A stretch of 58,091 bases of DNA from Desulfobacteraceae bacterium (GCA_011390465.1 JAABSH010000020.1:1-58091); one strand, 5' to 3'. Counted from the stretch's first letter, positions 17,592 through 27,603 are shown. Numbers and translations are program-made. The notes: a model not told the origin generated them from the sequence alone.

Positions 17592-18137
17592 ATGAAAAGC
17601 ATTTCATCGCTTGCGTTAAACTTGAATAAACGTGAAAAAATTGCCGTATCCGGGGCAGTGCTTTTTCTGCTGGTGTTTGTTATCTCCCGGTTTATTGTAA
17701 CGCCGGTGTTTGAAAAACGCAGGGCCCTGCAAAATCTGGTATCGGAAAAAGAAGATGTCCTTCTGGATATGCAGCTTCTGCGGGCTGATTATCTTGCGGT
17801 GCAGGAACAGATGACCCTTTCCCGGCAGGGTATCGGCCGGCGGGCCCCGGATTTCACCCTTTTTTCTTTTCTGGATCATCTTGCCGGAAATACCGGGCTG
17901 AAAGATCATATTGCCTATATGAAACCCTCGGCCAGTGTAAAAGAAGATTCCGGCCTGAAAATTTCACGGGTGGAGCTGAAGCTGCAGGATATTACCATGA
18001 AAGATCTGAGCGACTATCTGTTTCAGGTGGAGACATCAGACAACATGGTGATTGTCCGGCGGCTGTCCATTACCAAAACCGGAAAAGACAGCGGCCTTGT
18101 CACCTGCGTGCTTCAGGTGGAAACATTTGCGTCTTAA
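17592..18137 (+). CDS. gspM: type II secretion inner-membrane platform protein GspM
   Basis: 181 residues with one N-terminal TM helix (about 20-36, ISGAVLFLLVFVISRFIV-like), a coiled coil (about 40-80) and a PilO/GspM ferredoxin-like domain. Position after gspL and the architecture support GspM. Confidence 0.9.
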   Translation: MKSISSLALNLNKREKIAVSGAVLFLLVFVISRFIVTPVFEKRRALQNLVSEKEDVLLDMQLLRADYLAVQEQMTLSRQGIGRRAPDFTLFSFLDHLAGNTGLKDHIAYMKPSASVKEDSGLKISRVELKLQDITMKDLSDYLFQVETSDNMVIVRRLSITKTGKDSGLVTCVLQVETFAS

Positions 18138-18179
18138 GCGTTATGCGGGCTTAAAAAGACACTGCGGAATTAAGCGGAT

Positions 18180-19040
18180 ATGAAAAAAAAAATCATCTAT
18201 GCGGGATATATTTTTAGCATCACCTTGTTTTTTTTGTACTACCTGTTTCCCGGAGATGCGGTAACCTCTTATGTGAACCATAACATCAGCCGGATGATGA
18301 GCCCGGATGTGGTGGTGAAAATCAAGCAGTTGAAACCGGATTTTCCGCCTGGGGTGAAACTCCTGTCCCCGGAAGTGAGCTACCAGAATCAGCTGATGGG
18401 CGGCGCGGACACGATGACCGTCACCCCTGCTTACGGGTCTTTGTTTAAAGAAACAAAAGCGTTTTTTATCCACGGGGATCTGTATGGGGGCGTTCTGGAT
18501 GCGGAAGTGCGTGCCGCCGGATTCCGGCCGGATGCGGATGTTGATCTGGAAGCGGTTTTTGAGGGGATTCAGATTTCCGGTATCCCGGCAGTGCAGATGT
18601 TTCCATCGTATCGCATTTCCGGCAACGCCGGCGGCGAGATCAAAATGTCCCGCAACGGATCATCAGGACAGGGAACAGCGGATCTTCTGCTTAAAGAGCC
18701 TGCTGTTATGTTCACCCCGGCCCTGTTTGGTCTGGAACAGCTCAATTTTTCCGCTGTCCGCGCGGAAGCGGAACTGAGAGGGCCGCGGATGGTATTAAAA
18801 AAAATTACCATTGACGGCCGGGACATCACCGGCACTGCCACGGGAAATATCCTGCTGCGGTCACCGCTTACGGCCAGCACCCTTGACATCAGAGGGGAAA
18901 TCAAACCCCATCCCGGATTTATGAAAAAACTGGGCAGTGTTTTTCCCGTTGACCTGTTTTCCCGCAATCAGACCAAAACCGGGGGACTGCCGTTTCGGAT
19001 CACCGGATCCCTGGAACGGCCGAATTTTGCACTCAGGTAG
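18180..19040 (+). CDS. gspN: type II secretion protein GspN
   Basis: 286 residues. N-terminal TM helix (about 4-24), then a beta-rich periplasmic region resembling AsmA/GspN: LPGVKLLSPEVSY-like start and GSLERPNFALR end. GspN in this delta-proteobacterial form lies between gspM and gspC, as here. Its exact role in secretion is not settled. Confidence 0.82.
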   Translation: MKKKIIYAGYIFSITLFFLYYLFPGDAVTSYVNHNISRMMSPDVVVKIKQLKPDFPPGVKLLSPEVSYQNQLMGGADTMTVTPAYGSLFKETKAFFIHGDLYGGVLDAEVRAAGFRPDADVDLEAVFEGIQISGIPAVQMFPSYRISGNAGGEIKMSRNGSSGQGTADLLLKEPAVMFTPALFGLEQLNFSAVRAEAELRGPRMVLKKITIDGRDITGTATGNILLRSPLTASTLDIRGEIKPHPGFMKKLGSVFPVDLFSRNQTKTGGLPFRITGSLERPNFALR

Positions 19041-19083
19041 GAGCCTGTTTGTTTTCCTGAGAGAATAACCTGAGATAATAATT

Positions 19084-19986
19084 ATGATTAAAAATATCTT
19101 TGCCATATTTAACATTGCCCTGGTCACTGCCCTGATTTTTCTGGGTGTGAAACTGGGGTATCATCTCCTTTCCGCCAAACTTACGGAGATTTCCGAGCCG
19201 GATCTGGCCGCGTTTTTAGACACCGGTCCCGGGGCTGATCGGGACCGGACTTCCCGGCCGCCGGCCGCGGTTTATAAAAAAATTGCCTACAAGGCCATCA
19301 CGGACCGGGATCTTTTTAAAACCGGTGAAGCTGCAAAACCGGAAAACACGGCCGATGCCATTGAACTGGACAACCTTGAAGAGACCCGCCTGCAACTGAA
19401 GCTTTTCGGTACCATCACCGGCAGCGATGAACAGGACTATGCGGTCATTGAAGATACCCAGAAGCGCAAGCAGGGGCTGTACCGCAACGGAGACGCCATT
19501 CAAAATGCCGAGGTCAAAATGATTCTCAGAAAAAAAGTGGTGCTCACGGTGAACGGTAAAGATGAGATTCTGCTTATGGAAGATGAAAAAGAAGGGGCGG
19601 CCCGCCGCCCGTCTCCGTCAAACGCCCCCTTTGATGAGCCGGAGATGGAGGATCGGTTTGGTGATGGGGAAACCGTCAGCATTGACCGGGATGAGATCAA
19701 TGATTCCCTGCGAAATATCAACCAGCTGATGAGTCAGGTAAAGGTCCGGCCGCATTTCAGGGACGGTAAACCCGACGGTCTGCTGCTGAGCCATGTGCAG
19801 CAGAATTCCATTTTCAAGGAAATGGGGCTTCAGAACGGCGATATTGTCAAAGGGGTGAATGGAAAAGAAATACAGTCCGTGGACGATGCGCTGAAGTTCT
19901 ACGACAACCTGAAATCTTCTTCTTCAGTGGAGCTTCAGATCGAACGCCAGGGACAGCAGCAGTCGATTAATTATCAAATTGAATAA
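19084..19986 (+). CDS. gspC: type II secretion protein GspC with PDZ domain
   Basis: 300 residues. TM helix about 8-25, homology-region domain about 95-155 (LKLFGTITGSDEQDYAVIED...LYRNGDAI), a disordered acidic linker, and a C-terminal PDZ domain (about 215-298; KPDGLLLSHVQQNSIFKEMGLQNGDIVKGVNG). GspC links the inner-membrane platform to secretin GspD and contributes to substrate recognition. Ends 13 bp before the gspD ATG. Confidence 0.93.
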   Translation: MIKNIFAIFNIALVTALIFLGVKLGYHLLSAKLTEISEPDLAAFLDTGPGADRDRTSRPPAAVYKKIAYKAITDRDLFKTGEAAKPENTADAIELDNLEETRLQLKLFGTITGSDEQDYAVIEDTQKRKQGLYRNGDAIQNAEVKMILRKKVVLTVNGKDEILLMEDEKEGAARRPSPSNAPFDEPEMEDRFGDGETVSIDRDEINDSLRNINQLMSQVKVRPHFRDGKPDGLLLSHVQQNSIFKEMGLQNGDIVKGVNGKEIQSVDDALKFYDNLKSSSSVELQIERQGQQQSINYQIE

Positions 19987-19999
19987 TCAAAAAATAAAG

Positions 20000-22006
20000 A
20001 TGCGGATGATCACTATGTACTGTTTTCAGAAATGCGCCATGGTTTTAGGTCTGGCGGTCCTTTGGGGAGCGGTTTTTGCAGGACCTGTTTTCGGCCAGAC
20101 GCCGGCATCAGGCACACCGGAATCAGCTCAGGAGAGTTATATCTCCATTGATTTTAATGATGTGGATATTGAGGTTTTCATAAAATTCATCAGTGAGCTG
20201 ACCGGCCGGAATTTTATCATTGACCGTCGGGTCAAAGGCAATATTTCCGTGATTTCCCCCACCAAAATATCTGTTGATGAAGCCTATGCCGTGTTTGAAT
20301 CTGTGCTGGAAGTGCATGGATTTGCCACTGTGGATGCCGGGGAGGTCACCAAGATTATTCCCTCCCCCTATGCGCGCACCATGAACATTGAGACCCGGCT
20401 GAAAAAAGAAGCCGATGCGCCCAATGATAAAATTGTCACCCAGCTTATTCATTTGAATTATGCGGACCCCAACGAGGTCAAGCAGCTGTGCGCGCCCCTG
20501 GTGTCCAAAAGCAGCGTGGTGCTGGCATATGCCCCCACCAACATGCTGATTATTACGGATGTTTATTCCAATATCAAACGGCTGATTCAGATTATTGACG
20601 CCATTGACGTGACCGGCATTGGCCAGACCATATCCGTTATCCCCATTGAGTTTGCGGATTCCGAGGAAATGGTGAAAATTATTGATTCGGTGTTTAACGC
20701 GGCCCCGGCGGCGGGCCAGCAACCCCGGCGCGGGGGCCAGAAGGATGTGACCCTGGTATCGGACAGGCGCACCAACACCATTATCGTGGTGGCCAGCGAA
20801 ACCAGTACGGACCGGGTCCGGACGCTGGTGGGAATGCTGGACAAGGAAATGCCCAAAGGCAGCGAAAAAATTCATGTGTATTATCTTGAAAACGCCAAGG
20901 CCGAGGAGCTGGCCACCGTGCTTCAGGAATTTCCCACCAAAAACAGCGGCTCCGCTGATCCCACCAAGGGAAAACAGCTGGCGCCGGTGATTTCGGAAGA
21001 TGTTAAAATTACCGCGGACAAGGCCACCAACAGTTTGATCATTGTGGCGGAAAAAGATGATTATGAGGTGCTCCGGGAAATTATCCGGAAACTGGATATC
21101 CGCCGGTCCATGCTCTACATTGAATGCCTGGTGATGGAAATCAATAAAAACCGGTCCCTGAACCTTGGCACGGAATGGCAGACCGGGGGCGAAGGCAGTT
21201 ATGACAAGTATGACGGGGTCTGGGGCGGGGGATTTTCCGGCGGGGCCCTGGGCGGGGATTCCGGCTATATTTCGTCTGCGCTTTCCGCCGGCACTGGCGC
21301 GCCGTCCATGCTGCCGCCGGGATTTTCACTGGGGGTTTTCGGCGAAACCATTACCCTTGGCGGTATTACCTTTCCCACCATTGCCGCGGTGATCAATGCC
21401 TATAAAAAAGACACCGACGCCCATATTCTGTCCACGCCCCAGATACTTACCACCGACAATGAAACCGCCAAAATCACGGTGGGGAAAAATGTGCCGTATC
21501 TGACCAAGGCCAGCAGCGGGGATACCAATTACAGCAACTACGAATACAAGGATGTGGGGATCAGTCTGGAAGTCACTCCCCAGATCAGCAAAGACCGGCA
21601 GATCCGCCTGGAAATCGTCCTGGAAACCACCAAGCTGGAATCCACCACAGACCAGTTTCAGCCCACCACCTTAAAACGCACTGTGGATACCACGGTGGTG
21701 GTGAACGATAAAAACACCGTGGTCATCGGCGGCCTGATTGACGATGCCCTGTCTTCCACAGATTACCGGGTGCCCTGCCTGGGCAGCATTCCGGTGGTGG
21801 GCTGGCTGTTCCGGTCCGCGGGCAAGGGTATGGAAGAAACCAATCTCTATGTTTTCATGACCCCCCATGTACTGGAAGACGCTGTGGAAGGAAATGAAAT
21901 TTATACAGATAAAATGGAACAGATGAACAAACTGGAGGAAGGACAGATCAAACTGTTTGATGAAGATTCTTTTTTCTCTGTTCCCAGCATGCTTTTAAAT
22001 GAATAA
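20000..22006 (+). CDS. gspD: type II secretion outer-membrane secretin GspD
   Basis: About 668 residues. Signal peptide ending near FG-QT. N0 domain begins YISIDFNDVDIEVFIKFISELTGRNFIIDRRVKGNISV; N1-N3 repeats follow, and the secretin core ends with VVNDKNTVVIGGLIDD and VPCLGSIPVVGWLFRS. N3 holds a Gly-rich loop (WGGGFSGGALGGDSGY). I use ATG 20000; a TTG at 19979 overlapping the gspC end is an alternative. No clear lipobox, so pilotin dependence cannot be read from the sequence. Confidence 0.96.
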   Translation: MRMITMYCFQKCAMVLGLAVLWGAVFAGPVFGQTPASGTPESAQESYISIDFNDVDIEVFIKFISELTGRNFIIDRRVKGNISVISPTKISVDEAYAVFESVLEVHGFATVDAGEVTKIIPSPYARTMNIETRLKKEADAPNDKIVTQLIHLNYADPNEVKQLCAPLVSKSSVVLAYAPTNMLIITDVYSNIKRLIQIIDAIDVTGIGQTISVIPIEFADSEEMVKIIDSVFNAAPAAGQQPRRGGQKDVTLVSDRRTNTIIVVASETSTDRVRTLVGMLDKEMPKGSEKIHVYYLENAKAEELATVLQEFPTKNSGSADPTKGKQLAPVISEDVKITADKATNSLIIVAEKDDYEVLREIIRKLDIRRSMLYIECLVMEINKNRSLNLGTEWQTGGEGSYDKYDGVWGGGFSGGALGGDSGYISSALSAGTGAPSMLPPGFSLGVFGETITLGGITFPTIAAVINAYKKDTDAHILSTPQILTTDNETAKITVGKNVPYLTKASSGDTNYSNYEYKDVGISLEVTPQISKDRQIRLEIVLETTKLESTTDQFQPTTLKRTVDTTVVVNDKNTVVIGGLIDDALSSTDYRVPCLGSIPVVGWLFRSAGKGMEETNLYVFMTPHVLEDAVEGNEIYTDKMEQMNKLEEGQIKLFDEDSFFSVPSMLLNE

Positions 22007-22030
22007 CCAACTCTACCGGCATAAAAAATA

Positions 22031-23797
22031 ATGCAGCACCATTTATCAGAAATTCTTGAGCAGGAATTTGATGTTTCCGAAGAAGTGTTCAATGACACCC
22101 GCAAGCTCTGCCTTGAGCAGAATGCGCTGTTGTCGGAAATGCTCGTGAAAAAAAAAATTCTGAGTGAGCATCAGCTTCTGGAAGCCTTCAGCCGGCTGTA
22201 TAACCTCCCGCTGCTGCCGTCCATTACGTTTGAGACCCTGGATACGGAATTTACCCGCAAGGTTTCCATTCAATTCCTGAAAAAATTTGCCATGGTGCCG
22301 GTCCGGCACCTGTCTTATCTGACCGGTCTGCCGCCGGATTTTTCCGACCGGACCCCTTCAGACCCGCCGGTGATCATCATGAATGATCCTTCCCTTTTCC
22401 AGGCCCTGGATGACATTGTCCGGCTGCTGGGATGGGAAGATCCCGTGCTGGCCCTTTCCACCCGGGAAGCCATTTTCTCCCTGATCAATACCGCCTATGA
22501 CAGCAGCCGGGATACGGCCGAGCAGCTGGTGGCGGACATGGAAGAAAGCGGGTCGGATATTTTGAGTGAAATCGAAGAAACCGCCGACCTGCTGGACGAC
22601 ACCAGCGACGCGCCCATTATCAAACTGGTGAATCATATTATTTCCCAGTCGGTTAAAAGCGGGGCCAGCGATATTCACCTGGAGCCGTACCAGCACACCT
22701 TTAAAGTGCGCAACCGGGTGGACGGGGTGCTCTATGACCTGCTGTCCCCGCCCAAATGGATGCAGTCCGCCCTGATTTCCCGGATCAAGGTCATGGCCAA
22801 AATGAATATCGCGGAAAAACGCCTGCCCCAGGACGGCCGGTTTGAGGTGAAAATCGGGGACCAGAGCATTGATATCCGCGTCTCCACCATTCCCATTACC
22901 CATGGGGAACGGCTGGTACTGCGGCTGCTCAATAAATCCGGCACCTTGTTTGAATTGCCGGAACTGGGATTCAAGGATGACAAACTGGACACGGTAGAGC
23001 GCCTGATCCGGTATTCCCATGGCATTATCCTGGTGACCGGGCCTACCGGCAGCGGCAAAACCACGACCCTTTACGCGATTTTGTCCAAGATCAATTCACC
23101 GGATATCAACATTATCACCATTGAAGATCCAGTGGAATATCAGCTCAAAGGCATTGGCCAGATCCAGGTGAATTCCAAAATCGATCTCACCTTTGCCCGG
23201 GGGCTGCGCTCGATTGTGCGGCAGGACCCGGACGTGATCCTGATCGGTGAAATGCGGGACCAGGAAACCGCGGATATCGGTGTTCAATCCGCCCTGACCG
23301 GTCATCTGGTGTTTTCCACCCTGCATACCAATGATTCCGCCTCCGCCATTACCCGGCTCAAGGATATCGGTGTTGAGCCGTTTTTGATTTCTTCTTCCGT
23401 TATTGCCGTGATTGCCCAGCGCCTGGTGCGGGTGCTGTGCGAAGAGTGCAAGGAAGCCTATCACCCGGACGAAGAAACCCTGGCGCAGCTGCGCCAGCTT
23501 AAAGTCCGGGAAGGGCTTGGCCATACGGAGATTCCAATAGATGACAGTCTCACCATTTACCGGTCCGTGGGATGCCCCAGATGCATGCACAGCGGATACC
23601 GGGGCAGAATCGGTATTTATGAAATCATGGTAATGAACGACACTCTGCAGAACATGATTCTGAAAACCCATGATTCCCATCAGATCAAAAAAGAAGCAGT
23701 CCGGCTGGGAATGACCACGTTGTATGATGACGGCATTCAGCGGGTTCTGGAAGGCACCACCACCATAGAGGAGGTGCTGCGGGTAACCCAGACGTGA
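22031..23797 (+). CDS. gspE: type II secretion ATPase GspE
   Basis: 588 residues. N-terminal GspE/MshEN domain (about 1-150), then the ATPase core: Walker A GPTGSGKTTT near 337, Asp box IEDPVEYQ, Walker B VILIGEMRDQET, His box TGHLVFSTLHTND. The zinc motif is CEEC...CPRC (CxxC pairs about 45 residues apart). It powers pseudopilus assembly at the inner membrane. Stop overlaps the next gene (GTGA). Confidence 0.97.
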   Translation: MQHHLSEILEQEFDVSEEVFNDTRKLCLEQNALLSEMLVKKKILSEHQLLEAFSRLYNLPLLPSITFETLDTEFTRKVSIQFLKKFAMVPVRHLSYLTGLPPDFSDRTPSDPPVIIMNDPSLFQALDDIVRLLGWEDPVLALSTREAIFSLINTAYDSSRDTAEQLVADMEESGSDILSEIEETADLLDDTSDAPIIKLVNHIISQSVKSGASDIHLEPYQHTFKVRNRVDGVLYDLLSPPKWMQSALISRIKVMAKMNIAEKRLPQDGRFEVKIGDQSIDIRVSTIPITHGERLVLRLLNKSGTLFELPELGFKDDKLDTVERLIRYSHGIILVTGPTGSGKTTTLYAILSKINSPDINIITIEDPVEYQLKGIGQIQVNSKIDLTFARGLRSIVRQDPDVILIGEMRDQETADIGVQSALTGHLVFSTLHTNDSASAITRLKDIGVEPFLISSSVIAVIAQRLVRVLCEECKEAYHPDEETLAQLRQLKVREGLGHTEIPIDDSLTIYRSVGCPRCMHSGYRGRIGIYEIMVMNDTLQNMILKTHDSHQIKKEAVRLGMTTLYDDGIQRVLEGTTTIEEVLRVTQT

Positions 23798-24918
23798 CGT
23801 TTCTGAAGATTCCGGTGAAAGCGTCTTGTGTTGCCGGCAAAAAAAAATTTTTGCGCCGGTGGTGGTTTCGTTTTGCCGGGGTTTGTTGTCTGCTGTTTGT
23901 TTTTTCTCCGGACATCCTGTCCGCCCGGAATTTTTCCGGTGATTCTGCTTCTGTCATGCCGGCCCACGCCATGCTGGAATATGCGGATTTCTGTTTTGAA
24001 AACCAGGATTTTGGCGCGGCCGCCATGGAATACAAGCGGTTTATCTTTTTTTTTCCGGATGATCCCCGGGCCGTTCACGCGGATTTTCAAACTGGTATGT
24101 GCCGGTTTTATGAACATGATTTCGGGGCGGCCCTTGAAATTTTTTCCCGGATTTTCAGCCATGACATTGCATCAGATCCGGTATCAGATCCGGCATCCGC
24201 CTGGGGCCTGCCGGCTGGTCTGATGATCAGCCGGTGCTATGAAAAACTTCAGAAATACCGGGCTGCTACAGAACATCTGCTGTTTATGGAAAAACAGGTG
24301 CAGGCGCCGCAGGATCGGGACCGGGTGTATTACCGGCTGGGCTGGGTGTTTCTGGCAGCCGGAGAAAGTCAACGGGCCGTGCAGGCGTTTTCGAAAATAA
24401 CCACCCGCGACCCCGCTTCAGATTTCACTGCTCCAACCGGTTTAACCGGCCAGGCCGGCGCTGCCCGGCTGCCCGGTCAAAACCGGATGATCACCGGCCT
24501 TCAGAAAGATCTGGAACAATGGGACCGGATTCCGCGAAAAAATCCGGTGTTTGCCGGAATGTTTTCGATTGTTCCGGGCGGGGGATATCTTTATTGCGGC
24601 CGATGGCGGGACGCGCTCACCGCGTTTGTGCTCAATTTTGCCCTGGCATACGGGGCGGTTGAGTGCTTTGACCGGGATCTTTATGCCGCCGGGGGGATTT
24701 TCAGCGTGATCGGTGCGGGATTTTACGCGGGCAGCATTTATGGCGGTATTTCCAGCGCCCACAAATTCAATCAGGCCGGACAGGACGGATTTGTGCGGGA
24801 ACTGAAAAAGAAATATCCGCCAGCGCTGAAACCGGATTTAACACCAGACTTAACGCCGGCGCTTTCGTTTCGCTTTGCGCCCCGGGCGGTTGTGCTGGGA
24901 TTTTGCCTGAATTTTTAA
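23794..24918 (+). CDS. TPR-repeat membrane protein linked to the T2SS operon
   Basis: 374 residues, GTG start overlapping the gspE stop. N-terminal signal/TM (about 21-42), three or so TPR-like repeats (about 58-205; YADFCFENQDFGAAAMEYKRFIFFFPDD), and a C-terminal segment with two or three hydrophobic stretches (PVFAGMFSIVPGGGYLYCGRWRDALTAFVLNFALAYGAVE) resembling the small TM domain that follows TPRs in many delta-proteobacterial envelope proteins. Translational coupling to gspE suggests a role in secretion or assembly. I cannot name the family. Confidence 0.72.
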   Translation: MTFLKIPVKASCVAGKKKFLRRWWFRFAGVCCLLFVFSPDILSARNFSGDSASVMPAHAMLEYADFCFENQDFGAAAMEYKRFIFFFPDDPRAVHADFQTGMCRFYEHDFGAALEIFSRIFSHDIASDPVSDPASAWGLPAGLMISRCYEKLQKYRAATEHLLFMEKQVQAPQDRDRVYYRLGWVFLAAGESQRAVQAFSKITTRDPASDFTAPTGLTGQAGAARLPGQNRMITGLQKDLEQWDRIPRKNPVFAGMFSIVPGGGYLYCGRWRDALTAFVLNFALAYGAVECFDRDLYAAGGIFSVIGAGFYAGSIYGGISSAHKFNQAGQDGFVRELKKKYPPALKPDLTPDLTPALSFRFAPRAVVLGFCLNF

Positions 24919-24951
24919 CGGCAGCACAGCAGGGACAAGCGGACAAGCGCA

Positions 24952-24970
24952 ACAGGCTTTAACAGCCTGT
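24952..24970. terminator. weak hairpin between convergent TPR gene and gspF
   Basis: ACAGGCT-TTAAC-AGCCTGT, a 7-bp stem in the 50-bp convergent spacer, partly overlapping the gspF stop. No U-run, so a weak call. Next to it is a short tandem GGACAAGCGGACAAGCG (24934-24950). Confidence 0.35.
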
Positions 24971-26199
24971 CAGCGGATCAACTGGTTCATTTCAAAAATC
25001 GGCAGCAGGATGGAGAGCACAATAAACAGCACAATTACCCCCATGAACAAAATAATCAGCGGCTCCAGGAGCGTGCTTAAGCCCACCACCGTGTTTTCCA
25101 CATCGTTTTCATAAATATCCGCCACCTTGCCGAGCAGCGGTTCCAGTTCCCCGCTCTGTTCGCCAACCTGGATCATTTGAATGGATATGTGGGGAAACAG
25201 GTGGGTGGCTTCAAGGGATTTTCCCAGCCCCCCGCCTTTTTCCACATCTTCTGCCGCCTTTTCAATGGATTCCGCAATCAGCCGGTTGCCCACAATGTTT
25301 TTGACAATTCTCAGGGCCTGAAGCATGGAAACCCCGTTTTCCAGCAGGGTGCCTAATGTTCTGGCAAACCGGGCCACGGACAGCTTGGTGATGAGATTGC
25401 CGAACCCCGGCAGGGACAGCTTGAGTTTATCATAGAGATAGCCGCCTTTTTCCGTTTTTTTGATGCGTGAGATTACCGCAGCCGCCAGCACAATTATCAG
25501 CAGGATAATCCACCACCCGGATTTGAAAAGCTCGCTGGTGGCGATCAGGAAGCGGGTGGGGGCGGGCAGGGCCTGGCCCATGTCACTGAAAATGGAAGTA
25601 ATGCGGGGCACCACATAGGCCAGCAGGAAATAGAGCACCCCCAGGCCGAGAACAAACATGAGCACCGGATAGGTGAGGGCGGAGCGGATGCGGTTGTTTA
25701 AGGCCTGCTGCTTTTCACTGATTTCCGCCAGCCGTTCCAGTACCAGTTCCAGAGTGCCGGAGGATTCACCGGAGCGCACCATGTTGATGTACATGTCTGA
25801 AAACGTATCCGGATACAGGGCCAGGGCCTCTGCAAAGCTGCTGCCTTCTTCAATGGCATCTTTGATCTGGGACAGAATGCGTTTGAACAGGCCGGATTCC
25901 GCCTGGGGCACCAGGGTGCTGATGGCAGACACCAGGGGAAACCCCGCCGCCAGCAGGGTGGCGAGCTGGCGGGTCATCATGGCAATTTCCGACTGTTTCA
26001 CCTTTTTGGAAAACAAACGGGAAACATAGGGGATGCCGGGTTTTTTTCGCGCATCGGTTTCATGGACTTCTTTGATGGCGGTGGGGTAGATGCCGGCGGC
26101 CCTTAATTTTTGCCGGGCCGATGCCATGCTGTCGGAGTCAATGATATCGTGAACGGTTTTTCCTTTGAGATTTAATGCGGTGTATTCGTAAATCGGCAT
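24970..26199 (-). CDS. gspF: type II secretion inner-membrane protein GspF
   Basis: 409 residues. Two T2SSF repeats (about 70-195 and 275-395) with TM helices near 170-195, 225-245 and 375-400. Signatures are MMTRQLATLLAAGFPLVSAIS, GESSGTLELVLERLAE, and the second copy FARTLGTLLENGVSMLQALR with VGEQSGELEPLLGKVADIYE. It is the platform core contacting GspE. Unusually, it is convergent to the rest of the operon instead of lying between gspE and gspG. Confidence 0.96.
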   Translation of the reverse strand: MPIYEYTALNLKGKTVHDIIDSDSMASARQKLRAAGIYPTAIKEVHETDARKKPGIPYVSRLFSKKVKQSEIAMMTRQLATLLAAGFPLVSAISTLVPQAESGLFKRILSQIKDAIEEGSSFAEALALYPDTFSDMYINMVRSGESSGTLELVLERLAEISEKQQALNNRIRSALTYPVLMFVLGLGVLYFLLAYVVPRITSIFSDMGQALPAPTRFLIATSELFKSGWWIILLIIVLAAAVISRIKKTEKGGYLYDKLKLSLPGFGNLITKLSVARFARTLGTLLENGVSMLQALRIVKNIVGNRLIAESIEKAAEDVEKGGGLGKSLEATHLFPHISIQMIQVGEQSGELEPLLGKVADIYENDVENTVVGLSTLLEPLIILFMGVIVLFIVLSILLPIFEMNQLIR

Positions 26200-26312
26200 G
26201 GGTGCGAATTCCTGGTGTGTGCATGTTACCGTCCGGTTTGCGGCTGCCTGCCGGAAAAGGACAGTTTGGTTTTAAAGAAGACGTGGCAAAGACGCGGTTC
26301 AGGATGTTGTTA

Positions 26313-26340
26313 TTGACAAATAAATAGAAATATTTATAGA
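26313..26340 (+). promoter_or_regulatory. sigma-70 promoter for asd
   Basis: TTGACA (26313-26318) and TATAGA (26335-26340) with a 16-bp AT-rich spacer, in the 269-bp divergent gspF/asd spacer. It leaves a leader of about 120 bases before the asd ATG. AAGGAG at 26457-26462 sets that start. Confidence 0.6.
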
Positions 26341-26468
26341 TTACAGCAAGCAGAAAAACATAAAACAGTGAATACCCGGCACGGGTATGTTTGGGTTATG
26401 GTTTTTATAAAAATAATTATTTTGTATTGAATTTAATATAAAATCAAGAAATTTGAAAGGAGTTTGAA

Positions 26469-27590
26469 ATGTTGAAGGTCGGATTTATCGGCTGGCGAGG
26501 CATGGTGGGGTCTGTTCTGATGGACCGGATGAAAGCGGAAAATGATTTTAACGGCTTTGACGCCCTGTTTGCGTCCACTTCCCAGGTCGGCCAGGCCGCC
26601 CCGGATGTAGGCCTTGAAACGCCGCCCCTGCAGGATGCTTTTGACATTAAAATTCTTTCAGATATGGATATTATTGTCACCTGTCAGGGCGGCGGTTATA
26701 CCAAAAAAGTGTATCCGGATCTCCGGGCGGCCGGATGGAAGGGGTACTGGCTGGATGCGGCGTCTGCCCTGCGCATGGACCCGGACAGCATTATCGTACT
26801 GGACCCCGTAAACCGGGATGTCATTGACCAGGGCCTGGCAGATGGCGTTAAAAATTATATCGGCGGCAACTGCACCGTGAGTCTGATGCTCATGGCCATT
26901 GGATCTCTGTTTAAAAAAGGATATATTGAATGGCTGACCTCCATGACCTATCAGGCCTCTTCCGGGGCCGGGGCCAACAACATGCGGGAACTCATTCGCC
27001 AGATGACCGCTCTTGGCGCTGCCGGAAAAGACCTTCTGGCCGATCCGGCATCTTCCATTCTTGATCTGGACCGAAATGTCACCCACGCCATGCGTGCGGA
27101 AGATTTCCCCAGGGAAAATTTCGGCGCGGCCCTGGCCGGCAGTCTGATCCCGTGGATTGATTCGCCTCTGGAATCCGGTCAGACCCGGGAAGAATGGAAA
27201 GGGTTTGCGGAAACCAATAAAATCCTTGGAAACGCCACTCCCATCCCCATTGACGGTATCTGCGTGCGCATCGGCACCATGCGCTGCCACAGCCAGGCAT
27301 TGACCATCAAGCTGACCCGGGACGTGCCCATCCATGAAATTGAATCGGTTATTGCAGATGCCAACGACTGGGTGAAGCTGGTTCCCAACACCAAAGAAGA
27401 TACCCTGAAATATCTTTCCCCGGCCGCGGTTTCCGGCGGGCTGGAAATTCCCGTGGGCCGGATTCGCAAATTAAATACCGGTCCGGAATTTCTTTCCCTT
27501 TTTACGGTGGGAGACCAGCTCCTGTGGGGAGCGGCGGAACCCATCCGCAGAATTTTGAAAATCGTTATTGGGCATCTTACCGCAGGATGA
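26469..27590 (+). CDS. asd: aspartate-semialdehyde dehydrogenase
   Basis: 373 residues. N-terminal NADP-binding GFIGWRGMVGSVL. The catalytic Cys is residue 135 in GGNCTVSL, the same number as in E. coli Asd, and GAGANNMRELIRQM and the GICVRIGTMRCHSQALTIKL region (with active-site His) are typical of the gamma-proteobacterial-type enzyme. It converts aspartyl phosphate to the semialdehyde for Lys/Met/Thr and diaminopimelate synthesis. Good AAGGAG site and own promoter. Confidence 0.96.
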   Translation: MLKVGFIGWRGMVGSVLMDRMKAENDFNGFDALFASTSQVGQAAPDVGLETPPLQDAFDIKILSDMDIIVTCQGGGYTKKVYPDLRAAGWKGYWLDAASALRMDPDSIIVLDPVNRDVIDQGLADGVKNYIGGNCTVSLMLMAIGSLFKKGYIEWLTSMTYQASSGAGANNMRELIRQMTALGAAGKDLLADPASSILDLDRNVTHAMRAEDFPRENFGAALAGSLIPWIDSPLESGQTREEWKGFAETNKILGNATPIPIDGICVRIGTMRCHSQALTIKLTRDVPIHEIESVIADANDWVKLVPNTKEDTLKYLSPAAVSGGLEIPVGRIRKLNTGPEFLSLFTVGDQLLWGAAEPIRRILKIVIGHLTAG

Positions 27591-27603
27591 TGTTTCTTAT
27601 AAT

